DNA from: Limnephilus marmoratus
Taxonomy: Eukaryota > Arthropoda > Insecta > Trichoptera > Limnephilidae
DNA: 64,000 nucleotides
Direction: 5' to 3'
NCBI GenBank assembly: GCA_917880885.1
Contig: OU862923.1
Coordinates: forward strand, 25,125,770-25,189,769
The number at the start of each line of letters is the position of its first letter. Positions within the stretch are counted from its first letter, which is position 1. Positions 1 to 11,021 of the stretch are shown one piece after another. A model generated the notes under the pieces. That model worked only from the letters and a program-made list of their open reading frames with translations, did no database searches and had not been told where the DNA came from. A program made the position numbers and the translations under genes.

Positions 1-613
1 GATTTTTTTTTTATATGGCATCACTTTGATTTCAGGTGATTTTTTTTTTTAATTCGTTCCCTAGATTTATTGTTTGTTCTTTGCGAACTTATCATTTGGT
101 TTGACTTTTTGACAGATGTGGTGAAGAGAACCCCGTACATTTTAGATGTCGGTACGTGTTTTAGAGGTATAATGGTTATGGTGCTGATTTTAACAAAATC
201 AAATTTCATAATATTCTTATTATTATTATAATTTACAAGTACAAGTATATTACATTGGATTCAGTAATATAGACGTTGTACATTATAATGATTTATGATC
301 AATAAGATGGATCAAGGAAAAAAATATTTATGAGATGTAATACTTTTGGTATGCCTCGTTATTCTCCTGTGCCATTCGTGTGGAAAACGTTCTTTTTTTA
401 AAATGATTTTAGTCTATGTAATTATCCTTTTTTTCACACCTATTAAATTATGTCCCGTCTTTCTGGTTTATAAAAAATGGTTTGATTTTTCGGATTGAAA
501 TTTTCAAAAAATCCCCAGAGTTTCAAAAATATGATTAAAAAAAAAAATGCAGAATGTCTTAGAATATTTGCCTAAACTGGAATTTTTTTTAAAAATGTGA
601 TGCAAGTGGCCTA
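1..613. mobile_element. Right-hand part of a terminal-inverted-repeat element (copy 1)
   Basis: The stretch aligns by eye with 28959-29618, with the same order of motifs (ATATGGCATCACTTTGATTT, AGAGAACCCCGTAC, ATGATCAATAAGATGGATCA) and the same right end ATGCAAGTGGCCTA. In the second copy that end is the inverted repeat of the left end TAGGCCACTTGCAT, so this is one end of a non-autonomous TIR element cut by the window start. No coding region is evident. Superfamily unknown. Confidence 0.7.
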
Positions 614-3108
614 TTGGGATTCCTCTTTGAAAACATTTTAAAGTAAATAAATATTGTTCTACTCATAGCTTCAGTTACACAGATATTTCTCTAAATCCAA
701 TTGAGAGAAAATTTAATTCCCGCCCCAGACAGACAGTGAGAATAATGTTGGTTTGTTTGACCTTCTATTAGTTTAGTCTGCAGTGCCTGTGATACTCGGC
801 TTTTCCTAGGAGTCCTGTAATTTGGTTCGAATTGAGAGAGCATGTTCAATATTCAGAATTATCCAGAAATCCATTTGAATTTACCTAATCTGAGTATGAT
901 GGTTTTCTTGAAACCTATTACGCAAATCTGGATTCAGCGCGTTATCGCTCTCGACAGGGCGCGTTAATGCGCCACGTGTTTGTCTTTACCAATATTATCT
1001 CGACGTAATAAAGAGAGAGGGCTTAGAAAAAAAGGAAGACGAAAAAAAATTTTGAGAGTGATGAATAAAGTCAATAAACATGTTTCTAATACATTACGGA
1101 AGACAAATGTTTACGTTTAATTTCAGTGCAAATAACAGTAGCGTGCGATGCGTAGTAATATATTTCTTAATGTTTATATGGCTGCTTTTTTTCTTCTTAT
1201 TTGTATTTCAATATACTAAAGTTGTGAATATTCTTTACTTTACTAATATAGAAACTGACAAAAAATAGTTCACGGAAAGATATATTCATTCCTTATCCAG
1301 CCAAAGAGGGTTGTTTATGTTGTGTAACACCGTTAAACATTAATTTCTCAACGAATTTCGGAATTTTACCAAGTTATTTTAAATGTCCCATACATTTCTT
1401 ATTTTTGAAGATGTCATAAAAACGAATATTATTTTAGAAACTTTATCAAATTATCTTTTAAATCTTTGTTTTGAAATACACTCTTTACTGAAAAATTGCA
1501 ATATTTTAAATTTAAACGAGAAAAAAGTCGAAAGTCGACCTCGCTTTTTTCGACAACGTGATACTAAATTCACAATGTAAAATGATTATTGGTTTAAAAC
1601 TGTTGAAAAATATCACAAACATAGATATATAATAGAAAAACATTGAGTTATACTAATATAATTTGGAATTGGTCATTGGAATAGAAATTATGAACAAAAA
1701 CATGAAATGAAGCGCATATCACATATATCAAAGCTGTCATTCTGCCGGGAAAATGACCCACATGGCGCTTGCGCCGGTATAAAAAACGCAATGTTGCCAG
1801 TTCTTTCTTAGCACAGTTAAAGATATTTTCAATAATTCTTAATAGAAATTGTACAGTTTTTATTCAATGTGTTACTAAAACACCGTTTAACGGTTGGGAA
1901 GTGTTTTTTTATTAGTTTTGCCGTAATAATATAAATATAGAAGTATTTTATTTTTCTGTAAGATAAGTTACGTAGAATTTTCTTACAATTGTGCGGGTTA
2001 TGCACTGACCTACAATCTCACTTTAATTATTCGCATAGCTTAGGTCACCTTGAGTAGTGATACTTTTTAAATATTTTTTAAGTGTGTTTTTTAATGTCAA
2101 ATGTTTCTGAGGTCCCGCCAGAGTTAGCGATTAAACGCTTTTGTTATCACCAAACACGCAAATATATCTCTAAGGGTTGTGACGCCAAGCTGCAGGCGTA
2201 TTCTAAAAACAGACCATTATTCGTTACTTGTTAGTGCGTGTATGTCATTTTGCGCTTAGAAGCGAGAAGTAGAGACAGATATGAACAACGAAATTCACTA
2301 AACGCGACTAAGAATCTGTCATACCTCCGCAAGGAAAAGGGGAAGATTTCATTTTACCCACCCCAACCATTTCCTCCAAAAAATTATATTTCCTCTAGCA
2401 GTTATATTCAATTTAATCCAAATCGTTTACAACCTGGTATCGCCGACCCTCTGCAAGTCCTCCATAAATGCACAAGCAACACTCCCACTTTTGATAAGGA
2501 GGGAGTTCTCAGGTTTTGATTTACCTTTTTTCATTTAAAAAGCTGGACACTTTCCTAAAGTTGATTCACAGTCAGTTAGGTCTTGGTTAGACAATTTCAA
2601 CATTGACTCAAATTTATAACTTATATTATTTCAAAACGTATCTCTTAGCACGACTAAGGCCCCTTGTAAAAAAAAAGTTTCACCTTACCCAAAATAAAAT
2701 CCTCGGAATTTCGGAAATGCGGCGATTTTCTTTGCCCCGTTGATCTTTCACGCGTTCTCCTTTTTTCTTTAACAGGCGCACCCAAATTTAAAAGTTGGAA
2801 ATCTATCCCATTTTTGGTAATGGCATCTGTGCTTGGAGAACACCGGGGGAGAGCGGGAAAACAATATCGTAAGTCCCGGCTAATCTCTCACGCGCGAATT
2901 TTAAGACCAGGCGAATATTTCTGAGATTATTCCTCCTCTTCCCCCCCCCCCCCCCCCCCTACACCACCCTGCACGCTCTCACCACACTCAGGCGGCGACA
3001 GGCGCACCTAACTCGAGAAATTATCAGGAAAGAATTGGAACTATCGAAAGCTCAATGGATACTCCGTTTTTTATGTCTTGGAGGGAATTTTAATTTTAAT
3101 TTTAATTT
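614..3108. other. AT-rich stretch, no gene recognised; poly-C run inside
   Basis: I see no protein family, RNA gene or clear repeat copy here. A 19-base C run sits at 2941-2959 and a short TTTTAA-type repeat at about 3089-3107, just before the LINE. The reading frames at 1080-1268, 1383-1580 and 2238-2519 have AT-driven composition and no recognisable domain. A TATA-like GGTATAAAAAACG occurs near 1776, but nothing downstream supports a promoter. Confidence 0.4.
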
Positions 3109-3671
3109 GGTAGGCGGGTATGGGTACCGCCGCCCTGGGAACCATTTATTGGATGACCAACACCTCTGCCACATGTCACCCCAAGTGGTTCGCTACGTTT
3201 GGTGACTTAGCAGGGGTGCCCGGGTTCTTGGGGTAATGTTTGTCCAGGTCTTGATGGCGGGTGCGTCGGCCCACCTTCTGCGTGGCGGGCCGGATTGGGA
3301 GATGCTGGTTGAGGGAGACCCTTTACAACCGGTTACCGCTGTCCGGGCCGCTCGGTAGTACAGGGGCCCGACCCTCAGGCTCACGACTGAGGGTGGGCTG
3401 CCCCATCAACGAGTGCAAAAACCCCGCCGCTGCTGTTGTGCCGGTTCGTGACCGGAGGGGACCCAGCAGTAGCGTTTGGGGCGCATTGGGCGACCTCTCT
3501 AGCCGGACTCTCCCTGCCCATCGCCTTGCACCGCAGTGGGTGGGTTGGATACATACGTCCGTCACTCCTGGAAACTCTGAACCCCAGCATCCTACCCACC
3601 CCTTATACCTTTTCCCTCCCAGACCTTCCTTCCTCTCATATCAAAAAAACAAAAAACCAAAAATTAAAATC
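3109..3671 (+). other. LINE 5' leader (untranslated)
   Basis: The leader runs from GGTAGGCGGGTATGGGTACC to the ATG at 3672. It contains the pyrimidine-rich stretch near 3601-3637 ending in TTCCTTCCTCTC (3626-3637), which is exactly repeated near the element's 3' end at 6571-6582. Deletion derivatives elsewhere in the window keep this leader up to that point and then continue with the 3' tail. An open frame extends upstream of 3672 to 3261, but the conserved endonuclease only begins after the ATG at 3672, so I treat the upstream part as leader. Confidence 0.7.
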
Positions 3672-6616
3672 ATGAACTTGCAACCTACAATAATTAACGT
3701 CATTACAGCGGCGAGACGTAGGCGTCCCCGGTGCGGGCCAAAACTGTTGGTGAATTACACCAACATTCGCGGCCTGCACACCAATTTAAACTCTGTCCAC
3801 CACCACCTTTTTTCTCAACGCCCAAACCTACTCTTCCTGTCTGAAACTCAGATAGCTGAGCCTGTAGACACCTCCTATCTGGACTGCCCGGGCTTCACCC
3901 TCGCAGGCAAGTTCAGACCTAAAGGAGGTGTCTGTCTCTATAGTCGAGCTGACGTCAACTGTGTGCGACTGTTGAATCTGTAAAACTCCAGATTCGACGT
4001 AATGTGGGTACGCGTCAATCTTGCCAGTACGGTAAGATTCTACGCGTGTTTATACCGCTCACCGAACCTGAGTGAATCAGACACGTCCGAGCTCTTCAAA
4101 CACTTAAGCGACACTATTGATGACCTCTTGCCCCGCTACCCTACGGCAGAGTTTGTGGTCCTGGGGGACTTCAATGTTCATAACGAACCTTGGTTGAAGT
4201 TCTCAGGATCAACAGACTCGGCTGGACGCCAAGCGAAATCCTTTGCCCTTTGCTACGGATTGGAGCAAATGGTTCAGGAGCCTACAAGGGTTCCTGATGT
4301 CCAGACTCACCGTTCCAATCTGTTAGACCTATTTTTAACTACTGTGCCACACGGTTACAGGATTGAAGTCACAGCGCCTTTAGGATCGTCCGACCACTGC
4401 CTGGTGACGACATCAATCCCTGTAAACTTCAGACCACCAAACGAGAGGCTGAAGAGAAAAGTGTGGCACTATAGGTCAGCAGATTGGTTCGGTCTGCGGG
4501 CACATTTTAATGCTTTTCCGTGGTCAGCTGTCTGTTTTCGGACTTCGGATCCCTCAAGATGTGCCCAGGAAATTGGTGAAGTCATCACATCCGCGATGGA
4601 TGGCTTCATCAAATCTACTGTTAAGGAAACTGGTGTAGGCTCAAAGCCGTGGTTCAGTCGACAATGCGCTGAAGCAGTGCGACGAAAAAACGCGGCTTAC
4701 CGAGCCTACAACACATCTAGAACATCCGAAGACAGATCAGCTTACAACAAAATGGCAAAGGAAACCAAGAGAATCATAAATAGGTCAAAATTCGAGCACG
4801 ACCAGCAGATCAGCAGAAAGCTGACTGCATGCCCGCATGGCAGCAGGCAATTCTGGTCACTTGCGGGCTCAATAGGTCGCAATTTCTGCAAATCCAGTCT
4901 GCCACCTCTTACCAGACCTGACGGCTCACTAGCAAACACCGCCACCGAAAAGGCTAACTTACTAGGTAAAATGTTTGCGGATAACTCAACCCTCGATAAC
5001 CAAGGTGCTGTCCCGACGTCGGTTCCTCACTGCGGTTTTCATATGAAAAAGCTGAGGATCCGGCATCGGGAAGTACTCCATGTTTTACGAGGGCTTGATG
5101 TTAATAAAGCTAGTGGGCCCGACGGAATACCTGCCCTGGTATTGCAGAGGTGCGCTGCAGAATTAGCTCCAATTTTGACGAAGCTTTTTAAACTGTCCCT
5201 GAAGACTGGCTCTGTGCCCTCTGGTTGGAAAAAAGCGGTTATCCATCCTATTCCAAAGAAGGGTGACCGCTCCAACCCGGCCAACTACCGCCCCATAGCG
5301 ATCACATCAGTTCTGTCTAAGGTGATGGAACGTGTGATCAACGACAAACTGCTCACATACCTCGAGAAGAACAAAATTATCAACGACCGTCAATACGGAT
5401 TCCGGCGGAACCGCTCGTGCGGTGATCTTCTCGCGTATGTGACGCATGTTTGGGGCGATGCCTGGAACGTTTCGGTGAGACCCAAACGGTTGCACTGGAC
5501 ATCTCCAAGGCCTTTGACCGGGTTTGGCACCGAGGACTTGTCAACAAACTGCTTTCTTACGGACTTCCCGCATCCTTATGTACGTGGATTGCCGACTTCT
5601 TGAGGGGGAGGTCGATTCAGACGGTAGTCGATGGTTTCACCTCTTCCTCACACTCGATAAATGCTGGCGTCCCGCAGGGATCGGTTCTGTCTCCAACTTT
5701 GTTTTTGTTGCACATCAACGACCTTTTGTCATGTGCACCAATTCACTGTTATGCGGATGACAGTACAGTTCATGATAGCTTTTTGTTTGACAAGCCCCCA
5801 AAGGACTCACAAACTCCAACAGCTCGTAGGGCTTTGAAGCAAAGAATGGACGGCTACCTCGAGAGTGTTTTCTCTTGGGGTAAAAATAATCTCGTTGAAT
5901 TTAATGTTTCAAAGACCCAATCTTGTCTGATTACGTCCAAAAGGGATCGAAATGAAAATCTAGTCTCTTTCAACGGAAGCAATCTTCCGAACAGGCCCTC
6001 CATTGATATGCTTGGTGTAACCCTAAGTGACCAGCTCAGGTATGGGGGCTCCATTGAAGCCAGAGTAAAGCTAGCCTCCCAAAAACTGGGCGTACTGTAC
6101 AGGGCCCGCAGATACTTTAATAGTACACAACTGCTAACCTTGTACAAATCACAAGTACGCCCCACGGTTGAATTTGGCAGCCATCTCTGGTCTGGAGCTC
6201 CAAAATACCTGAAAAATACCCTCGACTCTGTGCAGAAACGGGCGGTCCGTTTGATAGATTCTCCCATCTTAACAGACGGATTGCAATCTTTAGAGCACAG
6301 GCGTCGGGTGGGAATGCTATCCTTGTTCTACCGGTATTACAATGGAAGATGCTCCGAGGAACTAGCATCATTGATCCCTTCGGCACCGGTGCATAGTCGG
6401 GAAACACGCCAAACGCGTGCCCAACATTTGTACACGGTTGACATTTGTCACATGAGAACGGGTCGTTTCTTCGACTCGTTCTTGTGTTCAACAGCTCGGC
6501 TGTGGAATGATTTGCCGGCCTCTGTGTTTCCTCCTTCCTACAACATGGGTCTCTTCAAGACCAATGTTCATTCCTTCCTCTCCTCAAAAATACCCTCCAC
6601 ACAGCATCCCAGATGA
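3672..6616 (+). pseudogene. LINE ORF: AP endonuclease and reverse transcriptase, disrupted
   Basis: This would be a protein of about 980 residues that nicks target DNA and copies the LINE RNA at the nick. Endonuclease motifs seen: NIRGL near 3756, LSET near 3840, YRSP near 4053, GDFN at 4164-4175 and SDH at 4389-4397. Reverse transcriptase motifs: GPDGIP near 5115, NYRPIAITS near 5284, the motif A aspartate at 5498-5500 (DISKAFD), AGVPQGSVLSP near 5665, and YADD at 5750-5761. Two lesions break it. An in-frame TAA at 3981-3983 separates the first endonuclease block from the rest without a frame change. A single-base loss at about 5460-5463 shifts the frame between the fingers region and motif A. 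All catalytic motifs remain, so inactivation looks recent. The start was chosen because endonuclease similarity begins right after this ATG. Confidence 0.88.
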
Positions 6617-6663
6617 CATAGGCCCTGAGGGAAATTATTTTCCTCAGGGCCTCCTGTGTGGAG
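6595..6663 (+). other. Two-tier stem at the LINE 3' end
   Basis: Two nested perfect 10-bp stems flank each other. The outer arms are CTCCACACAG (6595-6604) and CTGTGTGGAG (6654-6663); the inner arms are GGCCCTGAGG (6621-6630) and CCTCAGGGCC (6642-6651). The outer left arm overlaps the last codons of the ORF, whose stop is at 6614-6616. In related LINEs the 3' RNA end is what the reverse transcriptase recognises, so a role in priming is a reasonable inference. Confidence 0.75.
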
Positions 6664-6689
6664 TTAATGTAAAAAAAAAAATAAAAAAA

Positions 6690-7974
6690 TTGATGATTTT
6701 TTTCGGACGGTACTTTTAAATACCGCCTTAGGTTAGGCAATTTCACTGTTTTTACAAATATAATAATATACTATTGATTTTATAGATTAACGAAACGAAT
6801 TGAATGATCGGATAATTACGATTGTTTACGTTTCAGGTCACATTCAATAAAAAAAAACAACACGCTTTGTTCAGACAAGTATCCTGAATTAATTTTACAC
6901 TAACACATTTAAAAAAAAATGCAGAATGTCTTCTCCCCATATAAGGGGTTGGACCCTGGACCGAGTCCCCGCCTACTGACCATGGCCGGTCTTATGGAAC
7001 TGGTGGAGTTGCACCTGTCTGCCGCGCCACCCCCCGTGACATGAAGAGGCTGGGGAGAAGGCTGAACGGCATCCGAAAGCTGTCCGTCCCGCCTCCGGCG
7101 ACCCGACGCTTTTCTCCCTAGGGTCTTCTTCTATGATTTCCAGTTACTTTCGTCTAGGCACCACCGGCTAGCTGGCTCAAGGACGACGCCGCCGGTTATC
7201 GGGAGGCCGGACAATTAGCCTTCTTCATTCTCTCGGGTACTGCCGGTAGTCAGGTTGCGGTGACACCAGTTCTACTCTGTATATATATACATTATTTTTC
7301 TTTTGTTTCTTTTTTCTTTTATGTACAGTGCCCGGTGCTACTCGCCGGATTGTGTGTGGTCTTTCTTTCATGAGCTGATTACTGTCATTTTGTATTACTT
7401 TATTTTTTATTTTTTGTTACTAACAACTTGTTTGACTGTCCATGAGGCTCACTGCTTTTGCATTGACACCTCCATGGGCTTTAGAATTGTAGAGATTGAC
7501 CATTACAGTACAGTCCTGTAGGCGCGTCCGCATAGCGCTACCTAACACAGTATGAGGGGACATTGAAGGTCTAGATTCGTTACATTAAATGTAGAGCCGT
7601 TTATTAAAAAAAAATAGATTCTTGCGAGAACTCCGAAGGGGCGACCATAAGTTGCCTATACCGGGGTGGGACAGTGGTGGATACTTCAATGTGTCCATCA
7701 TTTGGACAGATCTGCCCGGTATAACCCCCCAAAAATAAATAAGGACTACACTTTAAATGTTGATTTTGTACTTTTTATTTCTACCAAGTTAAACGCCGCC
7801 GGCTCGGCCCCCTGTCTTTTTGAAGGAAATGTTCGTAATTAGAAGGGAATTATGAAAAAGCAAGATTCAAGGAATCGTATTGTATTTATAAACAACTGGT
7901 TTAATAAATTGATACTAAAACAATGCAACTATCAGCGTATTCATAAACAATAATAATTAGAACATTTATTTTCG
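6690..7974. other. Decayed repeat tract, including GC-rich 6945-7270
   Basis: 6945-7270 is clearly GC-richer than its flanks, starts with CCCCATATAAGGGGTTGGAC, and carries no open frame with recognisable motifs; it resembles a retrotransposon leader but I cannot name it. 7620-7740 resembles the PLE-end family, with GTGGTGGATACTTCAATGTG and CCCCAAAAATAAATAA, in degraded form. The frame at 7303-7521 is AT-rich and unrecognised. Confidence 0.35.
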
Positions 7975-8075
7975 TTATGTGTTTTTGGGGTGTTATGCCG
8001 TGTTGCGCTACTTCCTTCTTTAGCCAACGTTTTTGGACATCGTTGCAGTGTCCACCAACAGGGAAGATCCGGTAG
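7975..8075 (-). mobile_element. PLE-type terminal repeat with decayed hammerhead motif
   Basis: Read on the minus strand it contains GGACACTGCAACGATGTCC and then ACGTTGGCTAAAGAAGG, the same series as the copies at 25.9-26.1 and 38.8-38.9 kb. The expected CTGATGA core is changed to CTGTTGG, so this copy should not be active. It ends with the family's CCCCAAAAACAC-type terminus. Confidence 0.6.
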
Positions 8076-8605
8076 ATATGTAATTTTTAGTGGCGAAATG
8101 TGTACTTATTTACTTCGAAGCGATACCGTGTCGCCAGCTCCACTAACTTTCACCGGTACAAAATAATTGTGACAAGCAGTGGCGTCATTGCCGCGGAACG
8201 GAATAGAAAGTTCAACAAATCGTGGTATTTATGCTAGCCTGCTGCAAGTCCGTTTGCTAGTTGCCGACGGAAGTGGCTCCATCTCTTTATCAATAGATTT
8301 TTACAATTTTATACATTTTGTTTAGTTATCATTGATTGATTCTATTGACAAAAAATTCAGAATGACACTCTAAGAGAGAGAAATTTGTTTGATTGTATGG
8401 TAAGTGATGAGCATCATTGACAGTAGGTTTTAGTCAAGCTCCGAACCTAGTGTCTTTGGATTTTTACTCTACAGAAGGCAAATGGTAATTAGTTTTTAAG
8501 ACTATTGCTTTTTAAACAATGATTATGTATTATTTATTTTTTTGTGCGCCAGCTAATTCTATATTATTTTACAAGATGATATTGTTGTAAATTGTACCTT
8601 TTTAA

Positions 8606-9104
8606 TCTATAATATAAAAATGAATCGCTAAATGTGTTGCTAAGCGCAAAACTTTCGAACGACTGCACCAAATTGGATAACTTTTTTTTGTGTGTTCTTT
8701 ATTGTCAGGATAAGGTTTTTGTAAAACTTCAGGTGAGCTCTGGCATTATGAAATTTCTATAAAAAATTGCTAATTGTGGCACGCGAGGAAGCGGCTATTG
8801 CTACGGAAAGCGGGAGGGAGGGCTGTCCCTTGGGAATGGTGGAGGGGGAACAGGGAGGGGGAGGGGAACCTGGGTGTGGGGGAGGGGGACCTGGGAGTGG
8901 GGAGGGGAACTCGGGAGGGGGATTCGCGGTACGGGGAAGGGGGGGGGAGTGGAGTGGGGAGACGGAAGGTGGAGGTGACGAGTGGGAAGAGGACGCAGGA
9001 GAAGAAGGGGAGGCGGAAGGGGAACGGGACGAATGGGAAAGGACACTCAGGGAGAAACAATTTCTTTATTAAATGGCATAGCAACGCATGCCAGGACCAG
9101 CTAG
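8606..9104 (+). mobile_element. Non-autonomous Helitron-like element with G-rich core
   Basis: It starts with TC preceded by A (8605) and ends with CTAG (9101-9104) followed by T, the Helitron rule for termini and target. A hairpin with arms GGCAT (9075-9079) and ATGCC (9088-9092) lies eight bases before CTAG. The start TCTATAATATAAAAATGAAT is shared in style with other arthropod Helitron-like repeats. The centre, 8800-9050, is extremely G-rich on the plus strand, with many GGG and GGGG runs. Reading frames over this purine tract on both strands are composition artefacts. Confidence 0.75.
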
Positions 9105-9226
9105 TAGATAAAAAATATATATATAGATATTTATTGAAATTATAAAGCATAGATGCAAATTGATTGTGTTACATAACTTTATTAATTAACTAATATAATT
9201 AACCAGTTATAAATTTTACCCGTTAT

Positions 9227-9613
9227 AATTTGGTTGGCGGGTACGGATTCCGTCGCCCTGGAAACCATCTATTGAATGACCAATACCTCTGCCATAGTGG
9301 TTGGTGACTTGACAGGGGTGGTTTCATGAGGTAATGTTTGTCCAGGTCGCGAGTGTCAACCTACCTTCTGCGTGGCGGGCCGGATTGGGAGATGCTGGTC
9401 GATTAATACCTTTTTACCTCTACAGCAGAACTCTCGACCCATCGCCTTGCACCGCAGTGACCGCACTCCACATACTGACCTCCAGATTCCTACTTCTTCC
9501 TATTCTTACTTATCTAATCCTCCCTCACACCTTTTTCCTTCCCAGAACTTCTTATCCCTCCTTTCCTCAAAAAACCCTCCACACAGCATCCCTAAAGATG
9601 ATAGTCGATAATT
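9227..9613 (+). mobile_element. Internally deleted LINE derivative, copy 1
   Basis: Begins TTTGGTTGGCGGGTACGG like the leader at 3109, follows it through CACCGCAGTGACC, then passes into CTCAAAAAACCCTCCACACA, which is the LINE 3' end. About 2.9 kb including the whole ORF is missing. It breaks off within the hairpin region, at GATGATAG. Confidence 0.8.
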
Positions 9614-9672
9614 AATAAACAGTATTGTGGCAGCGGACTTGCGCTTTTGTTGTAATTTTGTTTATTAGAAAT

Positions 9673-10050
9673 CATTATATTACACGTGAAGCAAAAACTT
9701 TGTACCCGTTTTTACGAAAATTGCGCGGACGGAGGAGTATGAAATTTCGCACACTTGTAGTTTATATGGAGAAGGAGTGCAAAATGCTAATATATTTTTT
9801 TAATTATGCATAAAAAATACATTAAAAAAACATTACACACACTATGTTATTTAAATTGATCGGTATATTAATACGTGAAGCAAAAACTTTGTACCCCTTT
9901 TTACGAAAATTGCGCGGACAAAGGAGGATGAGATTTCGCACACTTATAGTTTATATAGAGAAAGAGTGCAGAATGCTAATATTTTTTAAAAATTACCTTT
10001 GCATAAAAAAATCAATTAAAAAAACATTACACTAACCTAGTGTATTTAAA
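9673..10050 (+). repeat. Tandem duplication, two units with period 189
   Basis: Two diverged copies of one unit follow each other: GTGAAGCAAAAACTTTGTAC starts at 9686 and again at 9875, and both continue through AAATTGCGCGGAC, CGCACACTT and ATGCTAATAT to CATTACAC. Identity is roughly 85-90% by eye. The short frames in each unit are not convincing coding sequence. Confidence 0.8.
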
Positions 10051-10366
10051 TTAATTATGGTCGAATTGTTATGTAATGTTGTAAACGGTGTATGTATTGG
10101 TGTATTGGCACCGTTACAGAACTGTCCAATTTTATATTTATTTGTTTGTTTTTGTGAATGTGCAAATATGAATGCTGCAGACGCATTAACCTAGGGAATT
10201 TTTTATTTCATACAATATTTTTGTGCTGCTCCCAAGTATGATCTTAACGTCCTGTGTCTCAAATGAATATTTTCTCTATCATTTTAATAAATAATATGAA
10301 GTAGTTTTAAGAACCAGCAGTAAATAAAACGATCACCGTAAAAGTGGTACAAAAACTAATTTTAAA

Positions 10367-10720
10367 GTGGTACAAAAACTAATTATTAAAGTAATTTTAA
10401 AAAAACCACCAATATTCCCTTCAGCATCGTTGTTCAAAATTTTCGAAGTACCAAAAATTGAAGACCTCTATAAAAAAGATTCAATACTACAAATATTCAA
10501 AGAAAATGTAACTAAAAAATTTAAACTCAACTCATCATTAAGGCATAAATTTAACTTCCAAATTCCCCTATTTTCAACACAACAAATGCACAACAATTAT
10601 ATTTACAAAGGCATAAAATATTTTAATAATCTTCCCGAAGAAATTAAAAAAATAACAGATTTCGTAACATTCAAGAAAAAGGTCAAATTAATCTTTAAAA
10701 AAAATCAACAACTATAACAA
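10367..10720 (+). pseudogene. C-terminal tail of a LINE reverse transcriptase
   Basis: A frame of 116 residues, rich in lysine, isoleucine and asparagine. It ends with a stretch of the type YIYKGIKYFNNLPEEIKK followed by TFKKKVK. This layout (small island, then FN.LP.EIK, then a TFK..LK basic tail) is typical of the extreme C terminus of CR1/Jockey-group LINE polymerases. No catalytic motif is present; this is a 5'-truncated fragment. The ATG at 10367 is incidental. Confidence 0.6.
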
Positions 10721-11021
10721 CACCAATCAAAATGTTATAACTTCAATTCATAGCATATCAAAAATTAACACCACAACATAGTTTATATTTATTGTATATA
10801 CTAAGTAAAATGTATGTTATAAAAGTGAAAAATAGTAGTTTATATATTATATTTATATAGAGTTTATATTTATTGAAAAATGTAAGTAAAATGTACCTTT
10901 GTTATAAAAATGAACTAGCTGTAAAATAACTCCTACGCCAAGCTCAAGAGCTAGTACTCTTCATTGGCGTAGAATTTCAAAAATCATGTATCTTTTCATT
11001 AAATAAATAAAAAAATAAATT
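10721..11021 (+). other. 3' UTR of the truncated LINE, with terminal hairpin
   Basis: An AT-rich tail with repeated GTTTATATTTATTG motifs, a stem with arms CTACGCCAA (10932-10940) and TTGGCGTAG (about 10963-10971), and an A-rich AATAAATAAAAAAATAAATT end. It gives a plausible 3' boundary for the fragment at 10367. Confidence 0.5.

Larger units (their letters stand above)
3109..6689 (+). mobile_element. Near-complete non-LTR retrotransposon (LINE, CR1/Jockey group)
   Basis: A GC-richer block in AT-rich surroundings. It has a leader of about 560 bases (3109-3671), one long ORF encoding AP-type endonuclease plus reverse transcriptase (3672-6616), a structured 3' end and an A-rich tail to about 6689. 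No ORF1/gag-like protein is visible before the endonuclease. The same leader and tail recur at about 9.2, 17.0, 26.1 (minus), 37.7, 38.9 and 52.1 kb, and tail-only copies at 21.4 and 23.8 kb. It is dead as it stands, with one stop codon and one frameshift. Clade placement is from motif appearance only. A target-site duplication was not clear. Confidence 0.88.

Noticed and set aside
41..209. Short minus-strand frame in the first TIR element
   Set aside because: The frame is not maintained in the second copy at 29 kb and has no recognisable motif.
2941..2959. Poly-C run as a regulatory element
   Set aside because: An isolated homopolymer with no context; may also be prone to sequencing error.
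3193..3599. Minus-strand open frames over the LINE leader
   Set aside because: They lie opposite a GC-rich untranslated leader shared by non-coding derivatives, so they are shadows.
6117..6491. Minus-strand frames within the LINE polymerase region
   Set aside because: They are antisense to a clearly conserved reverse transcriptase C-terminal region.
8767..9150. Overlapping glycine- and proline-rich open frames on both strands
   Set aside because: They arise from the purine-rich Helitron core; low complexity, with no domain or conserved start.
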